Translations under genes and position numbers: made by a program | The notes under the pieces: generated by a model | What the model was told of the DNA's origin: nothing | The model's database searches: none | What the model saw: only the letters and a program-made list of their open reading frames with translations | Part shown: positions 52,094-62,075 of the stretch, in pieces | Layout: each line of letters starts with the position of its first letter | Numbering within the stretch: the first letter of the stretch is position 1 | Assembly: GCF_001430825.1 (NCBI RefSeq) | Contig: NZ_CP010535.1 | Span: 1,778,501-1,842,500, forward strand | Direction: 5' to 3' | Source: Sediminicola sp. YIK13 | Lineage (GTDB): Bacteria > Bacteroidota > Bacteroidia > Flavobacteriales > Flavobacteriaceae | DNA length: 64,000 bases

Positions 52094-55066
52094 ATGGCCA
52101 AAAACAAGACCACATCCTCCCAAAAAAAAGGGACCTCCTTGAATAAACCCTCAAAGAACGAAAAAAAAGAAGAATTTCTTATTGTGGGGATGGGAGCTTC
52201 GGCCGGTGGCCTGGAAACGTTAGAGCAATTTTTTAAAGCAACGCCTGCCAAACCTGGAATGGCCTTTGTAATTGTACAGCATCTAGACCCTACTCACAAG
52301 AGCCTAATGGTACACCTGCTTAAAAACCATACAGAAATGGAGGTTTCTGAAGTTAAGGACAACACCCTTGTAGTCCCTAACCATGTCTATGTGATACCTC
52401 CCAACAAGGATATGGCGATTTTTAACGGTATCCTCCACTTAATGGAACCCACAGCAGCCAGAGGTTTTAGAAAGCCCATAGATTTCTTCCTTCGCTCTTT
52501 GGCCGAGGACCAGGGGGAAAAGGCTGTCGGCATTATCTTATCCGGTACCGGTACAGAAGGCACCCTAAGCCTTAAGAACATCAAAGGACAAGGGGGACTT
52601 TCCATAGTCCAGGATCCAGAAACGGCCAAGTATGATGGTATGCCAAGAAGTGCCATTGCTGCAGGAGTACAGGATTTTATCCTTCCCGTAGCTGAAATTC
52701 CGAAACTGCTTTTAAAATATTCAAAAAACAGGAAATTTAAACCTGAAGAGCTTCCTGAAAAGATCTCTACCGCCAAAGAGCTTCTGGAAAAGGTGTTTAT
52801 TTTATTACGCAATGAGACGGGTTGTAACTTTAGTGATTACAAAAGTACAACGGTCATACGAAGGATAGAAAAGCGAATGGCCCTGAACCAGATAGATAAA
52901 TTGGAGCTTTATATAAAATACCTTCAGAACAATCGTGGAGAAATTTTAAAATTATTCAATGAACTTCTTATAGGCGTAACCAATTTTTTCAGGGATAGGG
53001 AGGCTTTTGATTCAGCAAAGAATATAGTTTTACCAGAAATAATCAAGAGTAAGAAAGATGGGGAAACTATTAGAATATGGGTCCCCGGATGCTCCACAGG
53101 TGAAGAGGCCTATTCCTTGGCCATCATCTTTGATGAAGCCATTAAAAAACAATCAAAAAAATTAAAAGTTCAAATCTTCGCATCGGATTTGGACGAAAAT
53201 GCTATTAACCTAGCACGTCAGGGTGTTTACCCTCAAAGCATTTCGGTGGATATAAGCCCAGAATATTTATCCAAATATTTTTACAGCGATGCCACCACCT
53301 ACAGGATCAAAAAAGAAATCAGGGACCAGATTGTATTTGCGGAACACAACCTCATCAAGGACCCGCCTTTCTCTAAACTGGACATGATCAGCTGTAGAAA
53401 TCTTTTAATTTATTTGAACGTAGAGGCTCAAAAAAAGGTCTTCGCCATTTTTCATTACGCCCTTAACCCTGAGGGCATACTCTTTTTGGGCAGTTCTGAA
53501 TCTCTCGGTGAATATGACTCCCTATTTGAGGTGGTGGACAGGAAACATAAAATCTTTAAACATAGAAATGCAAAGCTTGAAAAAATACCGGATATCGGGC
53601 ATCTTTTTCAAGAACCTCCTTCAATCAAGACCATGGCGAAACCTATTCTGAAAAGAAACCATCAGGATAACCTGGCAAGTCTTACAAAGAATATATTATT
53701 GGCGAATTATACCCCCGCCTGCGCCATTATAAATGCAAAAGGGGATGCCCTATACTTTTCTGGAAACACCGGGAAGTATCTGCAACCTTCGCCCGGGGAG
53801 GCGAAATTAAATATTATTGAAATGGCCAGGGAAGGTCTAAAGGCCGACCTCCAAGTATTGATTTCCAAAGTATGGAAAACCAATAAAACAGAAACGCGCA
53901 ATAATATAGAAGTAAGGACCAATGGCACTTTCCAATTAATAGATCTCAGCATTAAACCAATGCAACTGGAGAATACAGGCGAAGTACTAATGATGGTCAT
54001 CTTTGAAGACCGCAAAAAACTACCAAATTCAATTAAGGAAACCAGGATTGTAAAACCAGAAGATACCTCTGAACTCCTCGCACTGGAACAAGAATTGGCC
54101 GCGACCAAGGAATACCTGCGTTCCACTATAGAACAATTGGAAATTTCCAACGAGGAGCTCAAATCTTCCAATGAGGAACTACAATCGAGCAATGAAGAAT
54201 TACAGAGTACAAACGAGGAACTGGAAACCTCTAAAGAAGAATTACAAAGTGTCAATGAAGAAATAGTTACGGTAAATACGGAATTACAAGGAAAGATAGA
54301 CGAACTGGCCCAGGCCTATGACGATATGAATAATTTGCTGGCCAGTACAGAAATTGGGACCATTTTCCTGGATTCCAATTTACTTATCAAACGCTTTACC
54401 CCTACCATGTCCAAGATTATCAATCTTATACAGAGCGATGTGGGACGTCCTATAGAACATTTGTCCAGCAACCTGATTTATGACGGGATCATAGAAGATG
54501 TAAAAAAAGTACTTAATAAGCTTTCTCCTATTTCAAAATCGGTGAAAAGTGTAGATGGTATTTGGTATTTGATGCAGATTATGCCCTACCGAACTTCCGA
54601 AAACGTAATTGAAGGAGTAGTGATCACCTTTGTGGATATTTCAGAGGAAAAAAGACTGGCGGAAGAATTAAAGGAAATAAAGGAAAATTTTGACCATTTG
54701 TTGGAAATTACCAAGATAGTAGTCTACACCCAAAACAAAGATCTCGTTTATACCAGCGTGGCCCATGTACATCCAGATTTTGAATTTAGGAGCATGATAG
54801 GCAAGAAGGATGAGGATTTTTTTAATAAGGAGGACGCCCTATTGCTCTCTAATACAAAAAAGAAAGTTCTGGTTTCGGGAAAACCCAGCAGGAATATTAT
54901 TGCTTTAAAAATTGGGGGAGGTATCAGGTATTTTGATCTTTTGGTCCGACCTGTAATGGCAAATGGGGAAATTACAGGTATCGCATGTACCTCAATGGAC
55001 ATAACAGATTTGAAAGCTGCCGAAAATCAACTTTTAAATCCTAATGACATGAAGAAAAATGGATAA
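52094..55066 (+). CDS. CheB-CheR-PAS signalling protein
   Basis: A 990-residue protein. CheB methylesterase domain (about 28-215) with GASAGGLETL (nucleophile Ser) and QHLDPTHKS. CheR methyltransferase (about 235-485) with SAM loop GCSTGEEAYSLA and NLLIYL. A long heptad coiled coil (about 660-745) repeats SNEELQSSNEELQ. Two PAS domains (about 750-860 and 870-980) follow. It has no kinase domain, but overlaps the next gene, which supplies one. Such CheBR-PAS proteins act with histidine kinases rather than chemotaxis receptors in many Bacteroidota. Confidence 0.85.
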   Translation: MAKNKTTSSQKKGTSLNKPSKNEKKEEFLIVGMGASAGGLETLEQFFKATPAKPGMAFVIVQHLDPTHKSLMVHLLKNHTEMEVSEVKDNTLVVPNHVYVIPPNKDMAIFNGILHLMEPTAARGFRKPIDFFLRSLAEDQGEKAVGIILSGTGTEGTLSLKNIKGQGGLSIVQDPETAKYDGMPRSAIAAGVQDFILPVAEIPKLLLKYSKNRKFKPEELPEKISTAKELLEKVFILLRNETGCNFSDYKSTTVIRRIEKRMALNQIDKLELYIKYLQNNRGEILKLFNELLIGVTNFFRDREAFDSAKNIVLPEIIKSKKDGETIRIWVPGCSTGEEAYSLAIIFDEAIKKQSKKLKVQIFASDLDENAINLARQGVYPQSISVDISPEYLSKYFYSDATTYRIKKEIRDQIVFAEHNLIKDPPFSKLDMISCRNLLIYLNVEAQKKVFAIFHYALNPEGILFLGSSESLGEYDSLFEVVDRKHKIFKHRNAKLEKIPDIGHLFQEPPSIKTMAKPILKRNHQDNLASLTKNILLANYTPACAIINAKGDALYFSGNTGKYLQPSPGEAKLNIIEMAREGLKADLQVLISKVWKTNKTETRNNIEVRTNGTFQLIDLSIKPMQLENTGEVLMMVIFEDRKKLPNSIKETRIVKPEDTSELLALEQELAATKEYLRSTIEQLEISNEELKSSNEELQSSNEELQSTNEELETSKEELQSVNEEIVTVNTELQGKIDELAQAYDDMNNLLASTEIGTIFLDSNLLIKRFTPTMSKIINLIQSDVGRPIEHLSSNLIYDGIIEDVKKVLNKLSPISKSVKSVDGIWYLMQIMPYRTSENVIEGVVITFVDISEEKRLAEELKEIKENFDHLLEITKIVVYTQNKDLVYTSVAHVHPDFEFRSMIGKKDEDFFNKEDALLLSNTKKKVLVSGKPSRNIIALKIGGGIRYFDLLVRPVMANGEITGIACTSMDITDLKAAENQLLNPNDMKKNG

Positions 55067-56771
55067 TAAAGACCATCCAAAAACCGATGAATTACGCAGC
55101 AAAGCAGAAGCGAAGTTGCGACAATCCAGCACACCGTCTAAGGACCTTACATTGGAAAAGGCCAAGGTTTTGATGCATGAGCTGGAAGTTCACCAATTGG
55201 AACTGGAAATGCAAAACCAAGAATTGAGGGAGACCCAGCACCGATTGGAAGAATTGCGCGACCAATATACAGATCTATTTGATTTTGCTCCAGTCGGTTA
55301 TTTGGTCGTGGATAAAAAAGGGGTCATAAAAAACATCAATCTTACCGCTTGTATGCTTCTCGGCCTGGAACGTTCCTTGTTAATGGGAAAGCCTTTATCC
55401 GCATACATGAGCAGTGGGCAATCCATTAAGTTATTTCTTAATTTAAATGAAGCCTTCAATACGGGAAACCTGCCTTCCTTTGAGCTTACAATGAAAGACA
55501 GGAATAACCGTACGTTCACGGCCTTGCTTCAGGGGACGATACCCAATTATTCTAAGAATAGCGATACTTGCAGAATTTCGTTACAAGACATTACAGAACT
55601 TAAAGCAGCAGCCGCCTTAAAAAAACAACACGATGAGCTGCAATTGGAAAAAGAAAAAATTCAGCGGTATTTGGATTTGGCCCCTGTTGTATTCTTACTA
55701 ATAGATTCTGATCATAACGTACAGATGATCAACCAAAAAGGATGTGAACTCCTGGGCTATAAAAGAGTAGAAATGCTAGGCAAAAATTGGTTCCATAACT
55801 TTGTAATAGATGATGGTCATAAAATTGTTGACCCTACCGATGAAAGTTTCCAAAATAACAAATTGTTGCTAAAACCCTATGTTGAAAATTTTGTAAAATG
55901 TAAGAATGGTGAAAAGCGCCTAATGGGCTGGACCAACATAGCACTATTGGATAACAGCGGAAATCAGATAGGCACTTTATCTTCTGGGGAGGATATCACC
56001 CAACGAAAAAAAGAAGAGACTTCCAGACAGCGTTATATGGAAGAACTGGAAACGATGGTAGGAGAACGCACCAAAGAACTTAGCGATGCCCTGGAAAATG
56101 AAAAACAGATCAGTGAAATGAAGAGTTCCTTTGTTTCAATTGCCTCCCATGAGCTTCGCACCCCTATCACCATTGTATTGTCCTCTATCATCCTCATAGA
56201 AAAATACGGCGCCCTCGGTCAATTTGATAAACAGAAAAAACACTTCAATCGCATCAAATCTTCCATTAATCATTTTAACAGTATTTTGGATGATTTCCTT
56301 TCCCTGGATAAATTGGAAAAAGGAATTGTAAGGGTAAATAAAGAAACCTTTGATCTGCCCAATTTTATAAACTTTACGATTGAGGAAATGGAAGTCATGT
56401 TAAAGGAGGGTCAGAAAATTTCATATACCCATAGTGGACAAAGAAATACCACCCAGGACAAGAAAATTTTACGAAATATTCTACTAAATCTTTTATCCAA
56501 CGCCATAAAATATTCTGAAAAGGATATAGAACTGACCACAACTGAGCATAATGGTACTTTGACATTAAAGATCAAGGACCAGGGTATTGGCATCCCTGAT
56601 GAAGATTCACAATTCTTGTTCAAACGCTTCTTTAGAGCCAAAAACGCAGAAGACATACCGGGCACCGGATTGGGACTCAGTATTGTTAAACGCTATTTAG
56701 ATCTTCTACAAGGTTCCATTGAATTTACCAGCCAGGAAAATAAAGGTAGCATCTTTACAGTTCAACTTTAA
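55059..56771 (+). CDS. PAS-PAS sensor histidine kinase
   Basis: A 570-residue soluble kinase: N-terminal coiled coil (about 20-75), two PAS domains (75-185, 200-320), HisKA with phospho-acceptor His in SIASHELRTP (about 368), and HATPase with NLLSNAIKYS, DQGIGIPDED and PGTGLGLSIV. There is no transmembrane helix, so it senses an intracellular or redox/metabolite signal. It overlaps the CheB-CheR gene by 8 bp and the two are likely one unit. Confidence 0.9.
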   Translation: MDNKDHPKTDELRSKAEAKLRQSSTPSKDLTLEKAKVLMHELEVHQLELEMQNQELRETQHRLEELRDQYTDLFDFAPVGYLVVDKKGVIKNINLTACMLLGLERSLLMGKPLSAYMSSGQSIKLFLNLNEAFNTGNLPSFELTMKDRNNRTFTALLQGTIPNYSKNSDTCRISLQDITELKAAAALKKQHDELQLEKEKIQRYLDLAPVVFLLIDSDHNVQMINQKGCELLGYKRVEMLGKNWFHNFVIDDGHKIVDPTDESFQNNKLLLKPYVENFVKCKNGEKRLMGWTNIALLDNSGNQIGTLSSGEDITQRKKEETSRQRYMEELETMVGERTKELSDALENEKQISEMKSSFVSIASHELRTPITIVLSSIILIEKYGALGQFDKQKKHFNRIKSSINHFNSILDDFLSLDKLEKGIVRVNKETFDLPNFINFTIEEMEVMLKEGQKISYTHSGQRNTTQDKKILRNILLNLLSNAIKYSEKDIELTTTEHNGTLTLKIKDQGIGIPDEDSQFLFKRFFRAKNAEDIPGTGLGLSIVKRYLDLLQGSIEFTSQENKGSIFTVQL

Positions 56772-56985
56772 AAAAATATCGAGGCACCCTTTTATTCTGT
56801 AGATTTCATATTTAGGCATGTTATAGCGGACACATACCTTAAAAATCAACAGACCGCCAATAAAAGTTCCTATACCTTTAGTACATTAATATTGGGTTTA
56901 ACCTTACTATTTGCGAGAAATTTATTACTTTTAAGATACTTCCCCCATAAAAGTATCTTAGCAAAATCTATAATAACCCTTTTCC

Positions 56986-57369
56986 ATGGTTACCATTTTA
57001 ATCATAGACGATTGTAACGCTATTCGTGAAAACACAGCTGAATTACTGGAGTTGGAGGGTTTTCATGTCATAACTGCATCTAATGGAAAGGAAGGTTATG
57101 AAAAGGTGGTTGAACATGTTCCAGATCTAATTGTTTGTGACATTCTGATGCCAGAAATGGATGGATTTGAAGTATTGAAAAAATTAGGTGCCCATCCAAC
57201 ATTTAAAACCATTCCCCTTATATTTTTCAGTGCCAAAAGCGAAAAGAAGGAAATTATCAAGGGATTTGAGCTCGGAGCCTATGATTATATTGTAAAGCCT
57301 TCCGAGCTTAATGATCTCATTTCTTCCATAAAAAGATTTATGGCAGATAGGAATCTATCCATTTCCTAG
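56986..57369 (+). CDS. Single-domain response regulator
   Basis: A 127-residue receiver-only protein: acidic pair D8-D9, phospho-acceptor D52 (VCDILMPEMDG), Ser82 and Lys104 (VKPSE). It follows the PAS kinase by 215 bp, making it a possible phospho-acceptor of that kinase. It resembles the receiver domain expected at the N-terminus of the regulator at the window's right end. Confidence 0.92.
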   Translation: MVTILIIDDCNAIRENTAELLELEGFHVITASNGKEGYEKVVEHVPDLIVCDILMPEMDGFEVLKKLGAHPTFKTIPLIFFSAKSEKKEIIKGFELGAYDYIVKPSELNDLISSIKRFMADRNLSIS

Positions 57370-57605
57370 GCATCCTGCTTCCTGCTCTATTTGAGATCTT
57401 TTACAGTAACCTATAATTAAGGATAAGTATGCATGAGCATTGACACTTCTGCCTATTGGTAAACTACAACCTCAGTGCTAGTACCTATTCTCTTCATCTG
57501 ATACAAAGACTTAGTTTCATTCATAGCTCATCAAATGCTAGACCATTAACTTGCCATTCCCCCAAAGGCCTTTTCCAAAGCTAGATTTGTTAAAATATAG
57601 CGAAA
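57370..57605. other. Intergenic region without recognised gene
   Basis: About 236 bp; only short open frames. A minus-strand TAGCTTTG at 57583-57576 is 32 bp from the next box and could be a second, weak promoter. Confidence 0.4.
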
Positions 57606-57648
57606 TGATCCACATCATTTTGGAGCCTTTATTATAAAAGTATTTTGG
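57606..57648 (+). promoter_or_regulatory. CRP/FNR-type promoter of the BON gene
   Basis: Box TGATCCACATCA (57606-57617), -7-like TATTTTGG (57641-57648) centred 33 bp downstream. Confidence 0.6.
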
Positions 57649-57679
57649 CCCCATGTTTAAAAAATAAAAAGTCGGCACT

Positions 57680-58375
57680 ATGAGATCAGATTTGGAAATA
57701 AAGCAAGATGTTCTGGATGAACTGATTTGGCAACCTAATATAGATGTGTCAAAAATTTATATCACTGTAAATAATGGCGTTGTCAACCTCAATGGCATAC
57801 TGGAAGGCCACAATGAGAGATTCGCACTCGAAACAGCCGTTATGAGTGTAGATGGAGTTAAGGAATTGTATGAGGAAAACATTAAAGTAATAGGAAATGG
57901 GGGGGTTAAAAAACCATCGGACACGATAAAAAATGCTGTAGTCCATACCTTAAGGTCAAATCCTGATTTACTGGAAGATGATATAAAAGTAACTGTAAAG
58001 TATGGCTGGGTCTATCTATCAGGAACAGTACAATCTACCCATAATAGGTGGTTAGCAAAAAATACCGTGGAGAAATTGGTTTCTGTAAACGGAGTAATAA
58101 ATAATCTTGAACTTAAGCATCAAAAAGAAGCTATGGATGTTAAAGATAAGATTAAAAAATCCTTGGAACTTACAGCTGAAATAGTTGTGAAAAATATTTC
58201 GGTATTCATCAATGGTAACACCGTTACCCTAAAAGGAACAGTAAATTCCATCAGAGAAAAGAGAAAAGCAGAAATGGCAACTTTTATTGTCCCCGGTGTA
58301 ATTAAAATTAAGAATAAATTAAAGGTGAAAGGCCCTTTTCAGGAATATGCTCCATTCGGTTTCATTTACAGATGA
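57680..58375 (+). CDS. Triple BON-domain protein
   Basis: A 231-residue protein with three BON domains (about 5-70, 78-145, 150-215). Each shows the beta-alpha-beta-G pattern, e.g. ITVNNGVVNLNGIL, VTVKYGWVYLSGTV and VFINGNTVTLKGTV. There is no signal peptide, so it is probably cytosolic. BON domains bind phospholipid or osmolyte-related ligands and occur in osmotic- and stress-induced proteins. Confidence 0.88.
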   Translation: MRSDLEIKQDVLDELIWQPNIDVSKIYITVNNGVVNLNGILEGHNERFALETAVMSVDGVKELYEENIKVIGNGGVKKPSDTIKNAVVHTLRSNPDLLEDDIKVTVKYGWVYLSGTVQSTHNRWLAKNTVEKLVSVNGVINNLELKHQKEAMDVKDKIKKSLELTAEIVVKNISVFINGNTVTLKGTVNSIREKRKAEMATFIVPGVIKIKNKLKVKGPFQEYAPFGFIYR

Positions 58376-58520
58376 CCTTGTTCTTTAATAATATTTGGGC
58401 TTTTTCCTAGTGTTCAGCAAAGAAGGATTTTTATTTTTAAGTTCTACATTAACTGACACCAAGTCTCGATAAAAATAAATTTCAAGAATAACTTATCTTT
58501 ATTGAACAAAACCCGTGCTC

Positions 58521-59285
58521 ATGAAGCTTATTTCCTGGAATGTCAATGGTATAAGGGCCATTGCTAAAAAAGATTTTTTCGAATCGGTCAATAGTTTAGA
58601 TCCCGATATTCTTTGTATTCAAGAGACCAAGGCCCAAGATTTGGAAGTAGAAAAAACCATATCCCAATTATCCCAATACCATATATATACCAATTCTGCG
58701 GACCAAAAAGGATATTCGGGAACTGCCATATTGAGCAAGCAAAAACCCATGGCCGTTACCATGGATATGGGGGTGGAGGAACACGACAAGGAAGGAAGGG
58801 TCCTCTGCGCAGAATATGACAATTTCTTTGTGGTCAACGTGTACGTGCCAAATTCGGGTCAAAAACTGGAACGATTAAACTATCGACAACAGTGGGATGC
58901 GGCATTTTTAAAATACCTGATAGCCCTGGAAGAGAAAAAGCCAGTGATTGTTTGTGGCGATTTCAATGTAGCACATAGGCCAATGGACCTAAAAAATGAC
59001 AAGGCCAATTACAATAAAACGGCGGGCTATACCCAAATAGAAATAGATGGCATGGATAATATTAGTGCCTCTGGATTTGTGGATACCTTTCGTAAACTTC
59101 ATCCAAATGAAGTGGCCTATACCTATTGGAGCTATCGGTTCAAGGCCAGGGAACGCAATGTGGGATGGCGGATCGATTACTTCTTGGTAAGCGGGGTATT
59201 GACGGATAAGGTCCTAAGTTCCGAAATACTTCCGGATTACTTTGGCTCCGACCATTGCCCCATTCAGCTGTCCCTGAACATATAA
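58521..59285 (+). CDS. xth: Exodeoxyribonuclease III (AP endonuclease)
   Basis: A 254-residue Xth/ExoA enzyme. Motifs: KLISWNVNGIRA (metal Asn), IQETKAQ (Glu), YVPNSG (Tyr), GDFNVAH (Asp/Asn), and GSDHCPI (Asp-His). It removes abasic sites and 3' blocks in base-excision repair. ATG 58521 gives the family-typical MKLISWNVNG start; the GTG two codons upstream is less likely. Confidence 0.95.
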   Translation: MKLISWNVNGIRAIAKKDFFESVNSLDPDILCIQETKAQDLEVEKTISQLSQYHIYTNSADQKGYSGTAILSKQKPMAVTMDMGVEEHDKEGRVLCAEYDNFFVVNVYVPNSGQKLERLNYRQQWDAAFLKYLIALEEKKPVIVCGDFNVAHRPMDLKNDKANYNKTAGYTQIEIDGMDNISASGFVDTFRKLHPNEVAYTYWSYRFKARERNVGWRIDYFLVSGVLTDKVLSSEILPDYFGSDHCPIQLSLNI

Positions 59286-59308
59286 ATTGGTGCAGGAAAA
59301 TACCGGCC

Positions 59309-59713
59309 TTAGAATTTTTTGGCATATCCAAACACCATTTTCTTGAATTCCATGAAGTCCTTTGCAAAGAGATCCATTTTACCCTTCAATTCTTTATGGG
59401 CATTTCTGTAATCCGAATCGGCGAGTCCTTTCTCCCTTTTTACCAAACGGGATAAAAGCTTCTCATGGGCATAGATATCCTTAATCAAATACGTAAAAAG
59501 GTGATGGTGTACTTTTCCCATATTCCCCAAGAGTTCGGAAAACATTTGATCCGTACTATCGTTGATCTTTTTGCGTAAGATGACATCCAAAAAATATAAT
59601 TCATCCTTCCAAAACTCAACGGAATCTATCCATTCTTGGCTTTCCCTATGAAGCTGGTCCAAGCCAATTCCTATTAATGGTCCAGAGGTGCGGTTTTTAG
59701 TTAATTCATCCAT
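59309..59713 (-). CDS. Unknown helical protein, partner of the sigma-like gene
   Basis: A 134-residue, highly charged, all-helical protein with no recognised family (MDELTKNRTSG, then DQLHRESQEWIDSVEFWKDEL). It lies 21 bp after the sigma-like gene, so it may be its regulator or partner; that is inference from position only. Confidence 0.6.
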   Translation of the reverse strand: MDELTKNRTSGPLIGIGLDQLHRESQEWIDSVEFWKDELYFLDVILRKKINDSTDQMFSELLGNMGKVHHHLFTYLIKDIYAHEKLLSRLVKREKGLADSDYRNAHKELKGKMDLFAKDFMEFKKMVFGYAKKF

Positions 59714-59734
59714 GATATTCCTGTTTTATTGCTA

Positions 59735-60508
59735 CTATTTAATGTTGGTATATCTTTGATATAGACTCTTGCCCATGACATCTTGTGCCTTATTTAGCAA
59801 TTGTTCCACCTTTTCTATGCTGTAATTTCTGATTCTTGCTATTTCCTCCAAACTAAAATGATGGAAAACCAAGAGATCAAATACCACCTGCATCCCCAAG
59901 GGCATATGGTACAATACAATATCTAGATGTCGATCTATTTGATCCTTTCCCCATTCCTCATCCAATCTGCGAATCAGAAGCTGTTGGTCCTCTCCAAAAA
60001 AATAGGAGGTCATTGAACGCTCGTAATTTCGATAGGAAATATCATCGAGTTCCTCAAGAAACACCAAGTCCCCATCGGCTTCCCTACTGAATTTTTCCTG
60101 TAGCGCACCCCATTCGAGCTTGGAATAGTTTTCCAGATTATCCAAAATACTGGCATCGTACACCTCCTTTTCTATGGTAGCCTCTAATAGAAGGTCTGCC
60201 TTTTGGAACAACCATGGGTAAAAATCGTTGGGACCTTTGATGCTTTCAAAATCATCATTGATATGAATGATCAGTTCATCCAGGTAATATTCTGCCTGGT
60301 ACTTCCCTTGGGGCAATAACTTTTTGGTCAGTGCCGTCCTTAAGCGCCGTTCTATATATTGATGCAATGGCGGAATGATTTTTAACAATTGCTTATTAAA
60401 TTCAGCACTGTTTCCCTCCTTTTTCAAGGTAGACAGGACAGGAAACAAATCCTTTGCCAATTCCTGATACTGATCTCGCTTTTCGTGCTCCTTAATCGTC
60501 TTTTCCAT
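59735..60508 (-). CDS. Sigma-factor-like protein with region 4 helix-turn-helix
   Basis: A 257-residue protein. The C-terminal 60 residues (MPLGMQVVFDLLVFHHFSL then EEIARIRNYSIEKVEQLLNKA) read like a sigma-70 region 4 helix-turn-helix. The N-terminal region (HQYIERRLRTALTKKLLPQG) loosely resembles region 2, but the core-binding and -10 recognition motifs are not clear. It could be a diverged ECF-type sigma factor. Its promoter has a CRP/FNR box (60569-60580). Confidence 0.55.
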   Translation of the reverse strand: MEKTIKEHEKRDQYQELAKDLFPVLSTLKKEGNSAEFNKQLLKIIPPLHQYIERRLRTALTKKLLPQGKYQAEYYLDELIIHINDDFESIKGPNDFYPWLFQKADLLLEATIEKEVYDASILDNLENYSKLEWGALQEKFSREADGDLVFLEELDDISYRNYERSMTSYFFGEDQQLLIRRLDEEWGKDQIDRHLDIVLYHMPLGMQVVFDLLVFHHFSLEEIARIRNYSIEKVEQLLNKAQDVMGKSLYQRYTNIK

Positions 60509-60537
60509 TTTTCTATTTATACCCTCAGTTCACCTTC

Positions 60538-60580
60538 CAAAATTGCAAAATCGCCCGCCAAAATAAAATGATACAGATCA
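60538..60580 (-). promoter_or_regulatory. CRP/FNR-type promoter of the sigma-like gene
   Basis: Box TGATACAGATCA (60569-60580); minus-strand CAATTTTG (60545-60538) centred 33 bp away. Confidence 0.55.
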
Positions 60581-60637
60581 GCTACATCCAACATTGGATG
60601 GTGGCCTGTAAAACTACTACGCTAAAAGATATACAAC

Positions 60638-60680
60638 TGACCAGCATCATTTATAATAATGGTCCTTTGTCCTAATTTTA
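60638..60680 (+). promoter_or_regulatory. CRP/FNR-type promoter of the erythromycin-esterase-like gene
   Basis: Box TGACCAGCATCA (60638-60649), TAATTTTA (60673-60680) centred 33 bp downstream; same -7 variant as at 51886. Confidence 0.6.
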
Positions 60681-60757
60681 AATAGCCATTAAAAGAAGCT
60701 ATGGATCAGTAGTAGAATATTTTAACATTTAGAAAAAACCAAACAAAATTCTCTTAC

Positions 60758-62068
60758 ATGGACGCTTTAGAACAAAAGATAACCACCTTAAAAGAGGTCA
60801 GCCATAAGGTTGTTCATTTACAGGACTTGGCCCCCTTATTCGATGAATTAGCCGATTCAAAATTGGTATTGTTGGGGGAAGCCTCCCATGGCACACACGA
60901 TTATTATACCTGGCGAACCGAAATCAGCAAATACCTCATTGAGAACCACGGTTTTAATTTTATCGCCATGGAAGGGGATTGGCCAGATTTTTACAGGGTC
61001 AACAGATATGTGAAAAATTATGACAACAGTGATAGCAGTGCGCTAAATGTTCTAAAACAATTTAATAGGTGGCCAACCTGGATGTGGGCCAACTGGGAAA
61101 CGGAAAGTCTGGTTCGTTGGTTACATGGATACAATGAAAAGATTCCGATGTCCCAACGTGTAGGTATTTATGGTTTGGATGTCTACAGCCTGTGGGAATC
61201 CATGGAGGCCATTATAGATTACTTAAAAGAGCATAAACCTTCATTGTTGCCCACTGCAAAAAGGGCCATGGGCTGTTTTGAGCCATTTGCCGATGAAATT
61301 GGACTGGCCTATGCCCGGTCTTTAAAGCGATATATGCCAAAGACATGTGAAAACGAGGTAGTATCACTCCTACAGGAAATTATAGACCATGCTCAAAATT
61401 TCAATAAGGACCAAGAAGCTTCATTAAATATGCAGCAAAATGCCTATGTAGCAAAAAATGCTGAAAATTACTACCGTGCCATGGTCAGCATCAATTCCAG
61501 TTCTTGGAACCTACGGGACCAGCATATGACCGATACCCTAAAACGATTATTCGATTTTTACGGTCCCGGAGCAAAAGGAATTGTTTGGGAACACAATACA
61601 CATGTAGGTGATGCAAGAGCTACGGATATGGTACTAGAAAACAGTGTAAATGTTGGACAACTGGTCAGGGAACAATTAGCAGAACTACATCCCAAGATTG
61701 TTGGTTTCGGTTCCTACGCCGGCAGCGTAATAGCTGGTTCTGAATGGGGGGCACCCATGAGAAGGATGAATTTACCTGAAGCCATTGGGGGTTCCTGGGA
61801 ATATCTAATGCACAGAACAGGGAAGGGCAATCAATTGGTACTAATGGATGAATTAAGGGAGTATGCAGAATTTAATGCACCACTTCAACATCGGGCGATT
61901 GGGGTGGTATATCATCCCAAATATGAATCCATTGGGAATTATGTCCCATCCGTTATGCCAGTAAGATATGATGCTTTTCTGCACTTGGATATCACGGAAG
62001 CACTGCACCCTATTCATATTTTCACGGATAAGACCCAATTGCCCGAAACCTATCCTTGGGCGTATTAA
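60758..62068 (+). CDS. Erythromycin-esterase-family protein
   Basis: A 436-residue member of the erythromycin esterase family: LLGEASHGTHDYYTWR (active-site Glu and His), AMEGDWPD and WEHNTHVGDARATDM. The fold is known from EreA/B, but most chromosomal homologues in Bacteroidota lie in stress loci and are not linked to macrolide hydrolysis. Promoter belongs to the CRP/FNR-type set. Substrate unknown. Confidence 0.85.
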   Translation: MDALEQKITTLKEVSHKVVHLQDLAPLFDELADSKLVLLGEASHGTHDYYTWRTEISKYLIENHGFNFIAMEGDWPDFYRVNRYVKNYDNSDSSALNVLKQFNRWPTWMWANWETESLVRWLHGYNEKIPMSQRVGIYGLDVYSLWESMEAIIDYLKEHKPSLLPTAKRAMGCFEPFADEIGLAYARSLKRYMPKTCENEVVSLLQEIIDHAQNFNKDQEASLNMQQNAYVAKNAENYYRAMVSINSSSWNLRDQHMTDTLKRLFDFYGPGAKGIVWEHNTHVGDARATDMVLENSVNVGQLVREQLAELHPKIVGFGSYAGSVIAGSEWGAPMRRMNLPEAIGGSWEYLMHRTGKGNQLVLMDELREYAEFNAPLQHRAIGVVYHPKYESIGNYVPSVMPVRYDAFLHLDITEALHPIHIFTDKTQLPETYPWAY

Positions 62069-62075
62069 ATATCCC

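Noticed and set aside
57576-57583. Minus-strand TAGCTTTG near the BON-gene box
   Set aside because: The spacing to the box is 32 rather than 33 bp and no gene or terminator follows on that strand, so a divergent promoter is not supported.
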